From the NCBI GenBank assembly GCA_029532625.1, contig JARFXM010000010.1, positions 1 to 64,000 on the forward strand: a DNA stretch of 64,000 nucleotides, read 5' to 3'. The DNA comes from Lomentospora prolificans (Eukaryota > Ascomycota > Sordariomycetes > Microascales > Microascaceae). The notes beneath the pieces are model-generated. The model did not search any database. It was not told the DNA's origin and saw nothing but the letters and a program-made list of their open reading frames with translations. The position numbers were made by a program, and so were the translations under genes. Below, piece after piece: positions 45,059-56,951 of this stretch (position 1 is its first letter; each line of letters starts with the position of its first letter).

Positions 45059-47491
45059 CGGGCTTCCTGAAGGAGCATATGCAGAAACGGTTATGGGCGC
45101 GTGTAGCGTCTGCGCAAGCCGGACAGCCAGGCGGGCTCTTGCTGGACACTGTACCCCTTCCATCAGAGGAAGGGAGACCAGTTTTTACAAGAGTAGCTCG
45201 GCTTGGGCGTTGGAGGTATGTCCACGATGCGATACGGCTCTGTTTGAAGCATCTAGTAATAGATTCAACTGGCAGCGTTCTCAAGGATTTTGTACCACTG
45301 GACATCTATCGCCTATATTCGGCGTGTGAGTGGTAGCCTCAGTTCCGAACAAGCTTTAGATGTAGGGAGCCCAACAATTGCCAGACGCCCGCCCTTCACT
45401 TTTCTGGAAGCGAATGGAGCATTGAGACTCCCATAGCTGTTGGGAATGGAAGATTGCAAATTGCTCCTCCGGCGTGTTTTAGGTCATGCTATCCTAAGAG
45501 TCCCGAGCGTCCTCAACAACAAATGACTCCAACAAATGAAATCAACCACTTGGGTCAGATGGCGTCTGACCGTGAGTGAGAACATGTTTCGACCGACGGC
45601 CGGGAAGGAGGAGGGTAGGGCCTTTGGAGTTAGGTGGAGCTTGCGAGCCGTGATATTGTCAGTTATTGATCGGGTGCGAGACTGGAAGAATTTCAGATGT
45701 TCGGTATAGGCCGTTGTTTGTCTTCTTTGACAACCACCACGAAGCCAAGGCGAACTGGGACGAGAGAGACCTTGGACAGTATAAATGCTGGTGATGTAAT
45801 CTTCACAGCTAGCCCCTTAATGCCCTCCGAGAGCCGCCACCCCTCCATCAGTCGCTCAGATGCAGGCTTTCACCATGCCCCATATCATAGCTTGCCCACC
45901 AGAGACATTGGAAAGGAGTTTACGCGCTGGTTACTGAGGCAGCTGTTGTCGAAATATTAAAATTCCACAGGATGAGTAAAGAAAGTGTTCATTCGAACGT
46001 CTAGCGTAAGAGAGGTTTACTGGCTTTGAAACGCGTCGCTGAAATTCAGCGCGCCTTTGCGCCAGTCGGGTTGGTATCGTGAATCACAGGAATCTAAATT
46101 TTTGAGTGGGCTTCTCTGCCACGAAGGGAATGAGGCACTGGAGTGCTGGCATATGCGAAATGGCCGGCGGCCTGGGGCCAAATGCTACCTATCTTTCCAT
46201 AGTTCGCCGTTGTGAGTTAGCGTTTAGGGAACGCCTTCGAAGGGCGAGCTATTACACATCGGATGTCTCCTTGCAAACGACTTGACGAATCAACAGGGAC
46301 AGACACAATTCGACCATCGGTTGGATGAGTGGGCATTTGTGGATAATTACTGCCCAGTTTGTACTCGCCTTTGTCCCAAGCTCGCGTCGCTGGGGATAGG
46401 TTCCGGCTGTTGATACCGAGTGCGCAGGTTAAAAATTGGAGGCACGACTGGTAGGCTGGAGCACTCCACCACGCGAGCCAGCAGATTGCAACGTCACCAC
46501 GGCCTGTTCGCCGCTAATGTGATGGACTGGACTGATGGTAACCATGGGTTTGTTGGTGACTAGGCTCCGCGGGACGCACTGACGGAGCCTAATAACGATA
46601 ATTAAAGTGGCATCCACGCCGACTCTCCCGCATCCACGCTCTTTTCGGTCAGTCGGCGCGAGCCGAGCTGCGGCAGAGTCCACTAGCGGGTTTTCAACGC
46701 TGGCTGGCAAGCAAGTCGAAGTGTTGAAAGCAACGGGCGGCAGCGAGTATGAGACCTGGTGGAAAAAAAAAAAATTCAGCTGCCAGGGCAATGGTCTGTA
46801 ACCCTTGTTGACTTGCTTGACAAGCGAAGTTTGGGAGCTGGGGATGTCTGTCCCCTGCAGATCCTCGACATTCTGCTTTCGCTGGCCAGCAGGCTGCAAC
46901 TCCCTGTACCCCAGATGAATCAATCCTTGTCAAGCTCGGTTCAAACAAGGCACCGCCCGCATTGGCGGTTTCCGTCGCTCGCGTCGCGGAAGACGGGACG
47001 GATGGCCTCATTTCTCCAAAAGCAGGTCTAGCTGGTCCGCGGAATACGGGAGCCAATACCAGCAGGGTCCAAGGCATTAACCAGATCAGCCACAGCCAGC
47101 AGGAGAGTGTGAAAAGAGATTTGCGAACTATTAATTAGTGCTGGGTGAAGCGGAAAATAGAATTCAAACCATTATTACCCTCACGCCGCGCCCCTATTTT
47201 ATTAGCAGATACTTTCCGCTTTGAGTATGGACGAATGCCGAGACATTTAGTGTCGAGACCATGGTTAGCGTCTCCTTTGAAGGAGGAGAAGGATTCAGCT
47301 CGGGCCTGCTGGCCCAAAACAGTATTTCTAGGGTAATGATCCCCGGATTCCCAAGTTCTCGAGGCGAGCCTGCACTTTAATCTGAGATTCGAGCTTGACG
47401 CGAATGTCGACGTCGTTTCCGCTCCCCGCCAAGTCCATCATATGCAGGCGACTTGATTCCAAGATCGTGGACTGTTTCACGCTTTATCTCC
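45059..47491. other. Gene-free region
   Basis: 2.4 kb without supportable genes. The plus frame at 45055-45336 begins just after the hydrolase relic and may be part of the same decayed locus. The long minus frame at 46429-46923 overlaps other frames, spans an A-rich run and has no motif; I treat it as chance. Confidence 0.5.
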
Positions 47492-49053
47492 ATGAATTCT
47501 ACAGGCGGGATGATCATTGGCGCGGCCGAGCCGCCGCCTGGTGTAACACCGAATTTCGTGGATCCGGATTCCATCGCATACAGACTCATCATCGTCGCCG
47601 TGGTCTTCCCGGTACTCGCCCTTGTGTTTCTCAGCATTCGGCTATGGTCGGCCGCTTTTGTGCTCAAGCGGTGGCATTTCGACGACTGTAAGAGACGGCG
47701 GGGCCTGCTTCTTCCCAACCCCAGACCAGTGATGCTAACAGACATGGCCAGATTGTATTCTTTTTGCCTTCGTACGTGGATCGCTTTCAGCAATTCAATT
47801 ACTGCCAACTAACCAGCATTGGTCCTTTTCGTGCAGGTACCCGCGCTAACTAACTCGATAATATGCATTATTCGTGAGTCTACTTTCCGCGTCGAGAGTG
47901 AAGAATTCACCATCATGCTAATAGCGAATCGCGCTTAGAAACACGATACGGCCTGGGCAACCATACGTGGGACGTCCCCGTGGATAAATTCCTTGTGTTC
48001 ATGAAGGTATGTACAATGCTGTTCCAGCCCGCTCCTCCCTCTCCTCCCTCCCGTTAGTCTGCTCTAAGCGAAGCGGGCGATGCGGCACTCCTGCCATCTC
48101 AGTTTGTGAATCATTAAATAATGACGGAGTTTCTCCACAGCTCGGAATGACAGCCGGCCATCTGACCTACAACCTTGCGACTCTGTGCATCAAAGTATCT
48201 ATCCTCTCATTCTATCTACGATTCTCCATCGATCGAGCATTCAAAATCGCAGTCTACGTCGTCATGTTCGTGGCTGTAGGCTACACCTTGCCTAACGCCT
48301 TGCTTTTCCTTTACATCTGCCGGCCCATGCAGGGATACTGGAATCTCGCTGTTCAAAGCACTTGCATCAATATAAATGCTGCATTTCATACGGCCAATGC
48401 CCTCAACATGGCCACGGACTTTGCTATCCTGCTCCTTCCCATTTGGATGCTTAAACCTCTGCGAGCGCCGCTGATGAAGAAGCTCGGCATCCTACTCATA
48501 TTAATGGCAGGAGGATTGTAAGTTGGACGGGCGGTTGTAAGGCCACTATCGCCATGCCTGCGTGGAGCGCTAATAATATCCCTTAGTGTGTGCGGCGTCA
48601 GCGCCATGAGGATGATCACCGCCCTCATAGGGAGCTCCAACCAGGATATCTGTCGGCATTACGTGGTAAATCTAATTTGGTGGTAAGTTCCTTTCGATAG
48701 CAGTCGACCCGAAAACTCCATTGTCTCTAACAAATGGTTGCATCAGCTTGGTGGAAATGTATGTCGGGATCATCTGCGCCTGCTTGCCATGCCTCCGCGC
48801 CTTTGTGAAGAGTTACTTCCCGAACCTCTTCATCTTCGACGACGTCTTCGAGCAGCGCTTGACTTCGTTCAGAATATCTATACCCCTAACACAGATGTCT
48901 CCGGATGCGAACCCCACCCCGTCTGGCGACGGAGCAACAGCTATGACGGAAGGCCATGGGGACCTCCATACTAAGCCAAGCAAGGACTCCGAGTTCCGCG
49001 TTGCTACCTCACACCGCTCAGAAGTTACACTCTATAACCAAGACATGAAATGA
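47492..49053 (+). CDS. PTH11/rhodopsin-type integral membrane protein
   Basis: Predicted seven exons: 47492-47687, 47752-47771, 47837-47873, 47939-48006, 48141-48517, 48587-48682, 48747-49053, 366 residues. The topology is seven membrane helices, a short N-terminus and a hydrophilic C-tail. Family motifs include SIRLWSAAFVLKRWHFDD, TRYGLGNHTWDVP, CIKVSILSFYLRF, LFLYICRPMQGYWN and ALNMATDFAILLLPIWML. The second intron is ambiguous: the alternative 47772/47776 donor and 47816/47836 acceptor choices both keep frame and differ by eight residues. Such proteins sit in the plasma membrane; some act as receptors for surface or host cues, but many are uncharacterised. Confidence 0.85.
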
Positions 49054-49262
49054 GGCACATGCCTTCGTGTATTTAATGTGGGAATAGGCTAGATAATGGT
49101 GTTTGGCTCGGGAGTTGTAATTTGTTGACTTGACACCGAACTACTCAATTGCCTATATGGTTGTGGAGCACCAATCGGCAAGTGGAAATTCAGTAAAAAC
49201 CAAAATGAATGTCATATAGCTCCCGCTCCCAAGCAGGATTGTATGAAGCTTAGTCATTCGAC

Positions 49263-49334
49263 GGCCTTGTGGCCTAATGGTAAGGCGTTAGATTTCGGCT
49301 CTAAAGATTGTGGGTTCGAATCCTACCGGGGTCG
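49263..49334 (+). tRNA. tRNA-Arg (TCG anticodon)
   Basis: 72 nt with a full cloverleaf. The acceptor GGCCTTG pairs CGGGGTC with G-U pairs. The D stem is GCCT/AGGC. The anticodon stem TTAGA/TCTAA carries loop TTTCGGC, giving anticodon TCG. The T arm is GTGGG-TTCGAAT-CCTAC and the discriminator is G. No intron. It reads CGA arginine codons. Confidence 0.92.
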
Positions 49335-49820
49335 ATAGACAAGTTGTTTTCTTTTTGTTTTGTTTTCTCCTCTGTTTTCCACTTTTTTTTTTTTTTTTTT
49401 TTTTTTTATTTTTTCGTTTCCCTTTTTTCACCTATCTTTCTTTTTAAAAAGTCCTCGTTCTGATACAAAACGCTTTGTTCTCAAAGCCCGCCGAATTTCA
49501 GAATGTACCTTGCTTCGGACAGTAAACCTTTGTTTTCTCCTAAATATTACCTAAACACCTTTTTCAAGTACGATGAAATAGGCTCATTCTTCCCTTCAAG
49601 ACAAGAATCACCCTCGGGGTGCTAAACTTAAACCGCAAGGGTAGCGGTGAAATCAAGGGAGCGAAAGGGAACTAAAATTCGAGAGAGAGACGGGAGAACG
49701 GATAAAGATAAACCCACAAAACGAAGAAAAAAGAATTAAACAATAAGAATAAAATGAAGTAAAATATGAGATAAAAAGAAAATTACAGACAGCACGCTGC
49801 ATGAGGGTGGTAAAAACCAC
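49335..49820. other. Non-coding spacer between tRNA genes with long oligo-T
   Basis: Contains an oligo-T tract of more than 25 residues near 49384-49410 and purine-rich DNA at 49660-49790. No gene seen. Confidence 0.65.
49347..49356 (+). terminator. RNA polymerase III T-run terminator of tRNA-Arg
   Basis: TTTT then TTTTT begin 13 nt after the tRNA end, the usual pol III stop. Confidence 0.7.
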
Positions 49821-49826
49821 AAAAAA
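49821..49826 (-). terminator. RNA polymerase III terminator of tRNA-Gly
   Basis: AAAAAA on the plus strand is TTTTTT downstream of the minus-strand tRNA-Gly, 5 nt after its end. Confidence 0.65.
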
Positions 49827-49830
49827 GCGA

Positions 49831-49909
49831 TGCTCAGGCCGAGACTCGAACTCGGATCATTTGCTACCCCCAATGGAAGGCAAATATTCTACCCCTGAAC
49901 CACCTGAGC
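49831..49909 (-). tRNA. tRNA-Gly (TCC anticodon) with 8-nt intron
   Basis: 79 nt on the minus strand. The acceptor GCTCAGG/CCTGAGC is perfect. The D stem is GTTC/GAAT. The anticodon stem TTTGC/GCAAA encloses CTTCCA, an 8-nt insertion TTGGGGGT after position 37, then A. The T arm is CCGAG-TTCGAGT-CTCGG and the discriminator is A. It reads GGA glycine codons. Confidence 0.88.
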
Positions 49910-51373
49910 TACTAGTGCATCCTGTGATTGATGTTCGTCCTGCGACGAAAACACAACGTAAAGGTTGTAAAACAGCTAGGTTAGTTTTCGGCGTTTTACG
50001 TTAGTGAAACCAACACTGCCAAGCAAACCCCTACGCCAGTTTCTTAAAGCCGCACATCTAGTTCCACTATTGCTTTAATGTTTGTTGTCATCCATGATGC
50101 AAGTGATGTTATTGTGTATCACCGCGTGATCAGCCGACAACAGCTTCCTTCCATACCATGACGCCATACCAGAGAAACCTACGTCCGTTCACTGCCAGAG
50201 CGAATACACGCCGATGTTCTCAACAAGCGTCGATTAGAGAATGACTTCCGGGTAATCCATATTCTCTTGGCAAAGTTCACCAACGAACCTGAGCACCCTG
50301 CAAGCCCACCATTCTGCGCGCCTTGAATCTCGTGCTCGTTTACTAGCCACAGAGACCAAACCCGCATGTCGATTGTCGCATCAGAAAGAAAGACCAAACC
50401 AGGCGGCTAGTACTAAGATGGGCCATTTCTACTGTTCTGTTATAGCGTTGATTTCTTTTATCCTGATTCGCTGGTCTCCCCTTATATAGAGGCTGTCATT
50501 TCGAGACGGGTATTCCATGTGATATCTCACTAAGCGAACCGTCTTTCCACCTTCAGGCTCGCGTGGCATTTCTACGCCTTTGCTCAGGTCTAGCCCATCT
50601 TTGGATAAGCCAGCTCCAGCTTCTAATTAAATCCCGCCAACTTGGCCGAGGATTACAAAGGTTTTGCATGAACAAAAAAGCAGAGCTAGTATTGACCTGC
50701 CAGGTGATATAGTCGCAAGGTTCGCGTGTCTGCATGACCGCTCAGTTTTCTCTCCTCCCACAGCGCGATTGAATTTCGTGACGGAATGTGGGATGATGAG
50801 TAGATGGCTCGGCAGATCATAAAATGCAAGCCTTCGAAATAATACGTGAGCAATACATGGCATTGTTAGTCAAGTTTTGCGAAGCATGAGAGCTCTATGA
50901 TATGGATACTAACATGCCTAAATAACTATATTTTGACTGCGGATTATAATGTTCTTGGCGGATACCTAGTCGGAGTTGTTGAGATCTCAGCAGTGAACCA
51001 TACGACTTGGGAAATATTCTCTTGCTAAGTCCACAAGGCTTTAATGGACATTAAGGTAACTCCATAACTTAGACTTTGCTGACTCTGGAATAGGGGAGAT
51101 TCAAATAGCAGTTTGCAGCTTCTGTTTTCTATAGTCGCAAAGGCGATAGTGAGGGGACATAGGAATCTAGGAGTAATGAGTAATAGCATCATAAGCGTTC
51201 CGTCGGTCAACAAAATCGTAGTACAGCACCTTCTTCAGGCACTGACAACAAGACGTAATCCTAGGTGGGATAACTAAAATATAGATTAGGGGTATTTCAG
51301 ATCTAACATCCTGAGCTAGAGAGTATCCTTTCCCGGATCGGCGATGCCCTAGCAAGCTTCTTGAGTAGATAGG
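49910..51373. other. Gene-free region
   Basis: 1.5 kb. A plus-strand stretch at about 50170-50330 reads protein-like (LPERIHADVLNKRRLENDF) but ends quickly and is unidentified. Nothing else supportable was found. Confidence 0.5.
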
Positions 51374-51866
51374 TCAAGTAGCGTGTCGCCTGTTAGACAC
51401 AACAACGATGCCTAGCACCATCAGACACACAAAGGCCATGATGAAGGTCGTGGTAACCATGGAGCAGCAATGCCTCTCATTCTGTCTCCTCTCGCGTCGT
51501 TCGGCGATCCTGTCGCAGACCTCACAATGGACATGCACTCTAGCACCCCCATTCACCGTCTCCATTGGCGTATCTTCGGCAATGTTGGCGGCTTCGGGAT
51601 TGGTTCCATTGTGGTAGTGAAGATGTTGGTGCCCTCGCGGCTGTGGTTGCTCTTCGGGGTCGTCTTCTTGGGCCAGAGGGGCGTACTAAAGGGAAATGCC
51701 CATACATATTAGCATGCAAAGTAATACAGACACATTATTACAGGGAAAGAGGCATTTTGCATACGGCCTTGGGGAAGCCTCTTCGCGGTGGCTGCTGATT
51801 AATGGGATGCGATGCGAATAGTTGGTCGTAAGCCGGAGCCGACTCGGAAGCATTGTCGGAGTCCAT
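51374..51866 (-). CDS. Small protein with one C-terminal membrane segment, unknown function
   Basis: Predicted two exons, 51866-51765 and 51685-51374, 137 residues; the intron has GTATGC and TTTAG. The N-terminal part is polar (MDSDNASESAPAYDQLFASH) and contains PAYDQLF. The middle is acidic and His-rich (EDDPEEQPQPRGHQHLHYHN). It then has CEVCDRIAERRERRQNERHCC and a single hydrophobic helix, FIMAFVCLMVLGIVVV, six residues before the end. The layout suggests a tail-anchored membrane protein with a possible metal-binding or palmitoylated Cys cluster before the membrane. No family recognised. The coherent two-exon structure supports a real gene. Confidence 0.6.
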
Positions 51867-52503
51867 TATTAGCAGTCGACGAGAATCTGAGGCGATTTAA
51901 TTGATTCTATGGCGTTCGATAGTAGTGGACCTTTTCATGAGGAGAATCTAGGTGGCTGTGGTTTATTATCTGGACAATTGAATCGACGTTGCTTACCGAT
52001 TCATAATACGAGCGATACGAGAAAGATGTGCCACGCCACGCGTCCTATCCTTATCGGGCGAGGATAGCGTCCAATGGCAGTGCGGCTGAATCACTCTAAG
52101 CAGGATGCCCTCAGGTTCGCGACAGTCCCTTCAAATCTGCGATGACAGCATCCCTAAGCATTCCTATAATCGCATTTAGGCCTGATACATCTACATTGAG
52201 AATTGCCATCCTGTGGCCATGGGAATGATAATTGGTATATAATGGGCTAGGGATGTAGCTCCCATACGTACGCCCACTTACTCATAATCGAACTGAGCGC
52301 TTGTAATAATGCCGGTCTAAGATCCATTGTCAGATGACTTCAATACCCTCTCCGACACAGCGTGTATTCAGAGAGTACGCCATCCACGCTTCCCCGATCC
52401 CAAAGTACAACTAGCTTCCTATTCACAATACTTCCACTTTGTAACACCTTAGAGTCAGGAGCTTTACTCACATACAGAACCACCATGACTGTCTCGCGGT
52501 CTC
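51867..52503. other. Intergenic spacer
   Basis: About 640 bp without a supportable gene. It forms the promoter of the small minus-strand gene. Confidence 0.55.
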
Positions 52504-53427
52504 TCATTCGATTGTCCCCTCTGAGAGGTTTATGGCATGAGCGAGTTGGCAATACCTGTGAAAGATGTCTGGAGCTGTGCGCAGATGAATCCTATTCAGT
52601 CGTCATCAAATCATAAATAATACCAAGTTAGGCGGGGAACGTACGGCTGCCCTTGTGTGAACCCACTACCACAGGCGTAAGAAATGAAATCCATGTGATT
52701 GGCGACAGGGCCAGGCTCGTCATTCTCGCACTCGATGCAAGTAATTTCTCGAGAGGTCATATGTTCTCTCAGCCTCGGTTTCGGGGGCGATATCGTAAAT
52801 AACATCTCCCCAGCCTTCATGTCACTGGTTGAATGTATGGGAAAAGTGTATAATAGCCAGTCACCAACTTCGCGGACAGGCGTCATGCATTCGGTAGAGC
52901 TGGACGAGCTGCCTTTGATGTAGCTATTACCGACGCAAATGGTACTCAAAGGTAGGCATCCACTCACCTATGAACACCCACAGGAAAGGAACCGTCTTGC
53001 GCACATACAGCATTGCCTTGGCCACCGAGTTTTGCTGATTATGAAAACACTGAAACGCCTTATAATCACCGACCCTAGGATCCATCCTTCCCGTGGGACT
53101 TCCGGGATGGACCAGCCGGGCTGTATGTGTGGCCCGCTGGCGATGCCATTTGTAAAGCAACGTTGAAGCCCCATAGAAGGAATATGTATTTAATACACCT
53201 ATTTGTTGCCGAATTGCCATCTCATAAATGGCGTTGGGTGAGCGCACGATATTATAACTCCCATGAATGGCTCTTTACTGAGACGAGACCGCCCACCCAC
53301 ATTGTGTTTTCGACCACCAAGGGAAAGTCGTATCGAGGTTGATTGTCCCCAGTGGAAGCTCGCTCACAAGCACGCAACTATCGCGCCATTGTACGGCTTT
53401 CGCCTCAAATTCTTGTAATTTCAACAT
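52504..53427 (-). CDS. Uncertain multi-exon gene or relic
   Basis: Two 3' exons are coherent: 52912-52645 and 52591-52504. They join by a GTACGT donor and a GAATAG acceptor to give FTQGQPIHLRTAPDIFHR and end at GTIE. An upstream exon ends at 52968 with PFLWVFIG through a GTGAGT intron. A possible first exon starts at 53427 (MLKLQEFEAKAVQWRDSCVL). I could not find splices that join the first and middle pieces in frame, so the gene may be broken. Motifs such as DYKAFQCFHNQQNSVAKAML and ECENDEPGPVANHMDF match no family I recognise. Confidence 0.35.
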
Positions 53428-54841
53428 GTGAGCCCCGCAGAGCACAGAGAATTCTTCCTGATGTCACCCTAGATAGCTAGCTCGTTCAAGAAAGGCGCCG
53501 TCATAGAAGCGTGTTAGCCAAAAAAGGCTTGGACACACGTCTTCAGCAGCACGTTGTTCTCAGCAGCATGGAACTAACTGGTGTGGCTGTAGAATTTTAT
53601 ATTACGCTTATCGCCTACAAAGCCAGCCGTGGGTTGCTTTCGCAATGCAGCAACGCTACAATAAGCAAATCATGCTGTTCGGCTCCGAAGCCCTGGTGCA
53701 AGTCAAGCTCTTCTATGTATCGCCTACATGAGATGAAGGGACGCGGGCAACAATTGCGGCGAATAAGATTCTAGGACTGCGGTTCTGAATCGGGCCTCAA
53801 GGACCCGAATATACGGGTTCAATAGGATTCGAATACACAATAAAGCTAGGCGCGGCAGTGCCATCTCGGACGGCGGTGATATCACGCAATGCGTCTTTGG
53901 AGCTAACCGCGGACTATTATTATCGGAAATAGGAGCAATCTCCCAGGCCTGCACCATGACCCCGAAGGACACCGCTCTCAATGCAATGGCCCTGCTCTTG
54001 AAGTCAGGCCCAGAATTATATGATAAATATCTGATCAAGTTAGCTATTCATCGGTGATACAGGAGAGGTGTGATACAAGGTCGACCTGGACAGCTAGAAA
54101 CCAATCTTCGTCGGGACATTAAACAGCGACTAACTATACGATGTACAGGCGAATGACGAATTCGGAAGTCAATTTGTGGAAACTCTCATATGGCGATCCG
54201 GACCTGTCAAGACCGGCCGCTGTAGACACGAGTTTAGAAGTGAAGCAACGCTCCCCAGACCACTGCGGGGGCACGCGAAGGAACACCAGGAGGTAAGTGG
54301 GGGGCATAGGAATTGGAAAAAGTATTCAGGGCCTCATTTATTCCTGGATTCCTACTAGAAAAGCAAGGCTCCCACTGCTAGCAACCTACACATCTCTGCT
54401 TCTAGGTCGGTGGTCGGAGGCCGCGAAACATAGCATCTTTATACCATGTGCCCAGTCTGAATTCCTCATGGACTCCTTTATCTGTGGCATGTGGCTTGAA
54501 AAATCACGATATTAAAACAGTGAAGCGTGGCGCACAGTGATGAGATAGACTTGGGCAAGTTATGGGATTCCTTTTGGTTGGATATCTGTCTCATATGACT
54601 GCGGTGCAACCGGCGCAAAGATGGCTATTTAATAGACATGAAGGGTTGAGGATATCGCGTTGGTTTCTTGATAATTGGCCGGCCGAGTCATTTCATAATC
54701 GCAGGAGCTAGCCAGGCACTGGCGAATACATATTGGGAATATAGAACCATTGACAATGGATCCAACAGTGGTATGATTATCAGCCAGCAGGCTTGAATAT
54801 GCGGTCAACAGTAAGAGACTGCATGCCCCGTAACCATATCC
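53428..54841. other. Gene-poor region with one open unidentified frame
   Basis: On the plus strand from about 53779 to 54055 an uninterrupted frame reads TAVLNRASRTRIYGF, SDGGDITQCVFGANRG and LLLKSGPELYDKYLIKLAIH before TGA. It looks like the end of a protein but no upstream exon could be linked. The rest shows nothing supportable. Confidence 0.4.
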
Positions 54842-55542
54842 TTAACAACTATCGCCTCGGACAATGACATTCCAGTTGTCGGAGTGGAATAGTTGTCCGT
54901 TCATATATGGGACGGCAAAGACCCAATAGGCGTAGGCGCAGCTTCCGCCGAGGATGTCGGCGCCATTGGCGATGTCGCTAAAGCTGCCAAGAGTCTGCGA
55001 GGATGTCCGCTGAAGACGAGTTTAGAACATGGTAGGTAATATCGGAGGGTTAGCACTACACTCACATCGTTGCACCAATAAATGGCGGTGTTGTACGAGC
55101 AGCTGACTCTTCCGCAACTTCCAGGTCCCGGTCCCCTAGTAGGCCGTCCAGGAACGCCACGCAAGTAGTTGATCCCGTCAATGAGAGTTGGAATGGCGGC
55201 GTAGCCCCATTCGGAAGTTCGAAGGTTGCAGAGGCCGGGAAGATTCCATCCGCGCTTTTGAAGACGTGCTCCATCAGAGCGTGACACCAAGCTCGACGCA
55301 GTATCAGAGGTGGTAAAGTTAAAGTCATCTTTCCAGTTGGGGTTAAGACTATCCAGCTTGTCAACAACGTCTTGGACGGTTCCGGTGACCTGCGTTGTAG
55401 AACCTCCCGGAGTAGTCGGAACTTCCCACGTGAAGTCCTCAATGCTATAACCCTCGATCCCCGGGGTTAGATCTCGGGGTTCATGAGGGCGGCCGGCCAC
55501 AAGGACGGGAAGGAGTGTAAGGAGAAGGGTAGTGAGCTGCAT
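54842..55542 (-). CDS. Secreted six-cysteine protein with a Kex2-type site
   Basis: Predicted two exons, 55542-55066 and 55009-54842, 214 residues; the intron has GTGAGT and CTTCAG. A clear signal peptide lies at about 1-17 (MQLTTLLLTLLPVLVAG). A propeptide-like region ends in LQKR near residue 97, a Kex2 cleavage site. The mature part begins GWNLPGLCNLRTSEWGY and holds six Cys, the last being the C-terminal residue (VIVRGDSC). The pattern suggests three disulfides. Conserved-looking words are CGRVSCSYNTAIYWCND and NWNVIV. It resembles small secreted fungal proteins of unknown role; effector or antagonistic activity is only a possibility. Confidence 0.75.
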
Positions 55543-56951
55543 AATGGCTTGATATTGGTGATGATAATGGTAGTACTGTAAGTCGAGCCTTCTGATAGTG
55601 ATAGGCAGAAAGTAAAGTGAAGTTGTGGAAAGGAAAACAAAGGTTTAATGCGCATTTATATAGTTTTTGGATATCACCCATTGCCCGACTTTCGGAACCA
55701 GCTGAAAGTTTGTTCAAGCTCACTCGATCACTGCGCGACTTACGGTGGAGGTATCTTGTAAAAGCCGGATTCCGGTGTTGCCGGATATGTCATGTCGCGC
55801 TTTGAATACTAGTTAGCGGGCTGTCTCTCCTTCCGTTACGAGCCGCACGAAAAACGTAGTGAATAGGCTTCGCGTTGCAGGTATAGGCATTCAGTCAGAG
55901 TAGCATTGCATGAATACTGCCTACGAAAGAGAGAACCTTACGTACGAGAAGGACTCAGGGGTGAAGCATGGGGAGCTTTCGGATTGTCATGGGACGTTGA
56001 TCGTAGAATATTTATGAGGTAATACTGGTGCACTGGTTCGCATGCTACAACACGACCTAGACTGGTACCGAGGTGGCGGTCTATCGCATTGGGTAGCAAT
56101 GAGTATACTACAACGACTATTTCCGAGCTCCTTACGGGCGTACTCGTTCGAGTGACCCGTGTGGACTGGGGAATGGCCCGCATGCCAGCAGGCCAGCGCG
56201 TGCGAGTCGGGCCACGGTCCGAGACCAGTCTTTTCTTTTCCTCCTGAGAAAAGCCCTGTTACACGACAAAGATACGAAAGGATATATCTTTATCATTATA
56301 GAAGAGTGTATATACTCAGGTACGCTTATGGCGGGAGGAAGGTTATGGTATGGTACTGGCAAATAGCGTTTGTTGCTGCGTTCTACGGGCGTAGCCCCCA
56401 CGCTTGTTGATGCCTTCTGAACAACGGTACCACCGTAAGCACTTGCGCTCACCGAGCGACCTAATCTGCACCTCCGTCACCCATTTGCCATTTTTTCGGA
56501 TCCTAAAGGATTGTCAGATACCACCCCGCAATTCAGTTGGCTTAGAGAACTGCTAGAGATTATCCTATCAACGTTGCAGACCAAGGAACGGCCCGTGCCA
56601 TTTTAGGCATTAGACATTAGAATTCTTCAAAAGTTCAGGAACACACAGGCCATTGATTGGTCCAGGGATGCCTTCATGAATCCTTCCGAATCTTGGCACG
56701 GCTGGTGAGATACCATTGCAATGTAATATCGATCATCAAGGATCGACTAGCCAACTTCAGTAATGCCATGTCACCGAATGCATCGTCAGAGGTTCTCAAC
56801 TCTACAGGGTGGAAGTTCAAACCATGCTTACCAATCAGGTAAATGGAATTGCCTTGGCCGGTCACAAAAGGGGAGAGGCTGTGACCTCGTCTCTCTCCTT
56901 CCAACACCCCATTGCGTTCCAGCTTTCTTGTAAATTTTCATGACCTAGTAT
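55543..56951. other. Gene-free region
   Basis: 1.4 kb between divergent genes. Short frames only, with no motif. It holds both promoters. Confidence 0.55.

Noticed and set aside
46429..46923. Minus-strand open frame of 164 codons
   Set aside because: Includes a lysine/phenylalanine run from an A tract, overlaps frames on both strands and shows no domain or splice support.
50179..50397. 72-codon minus-strand frame
   Set aside because: The opposite strand reads at least as protein-like; neither could be supported.
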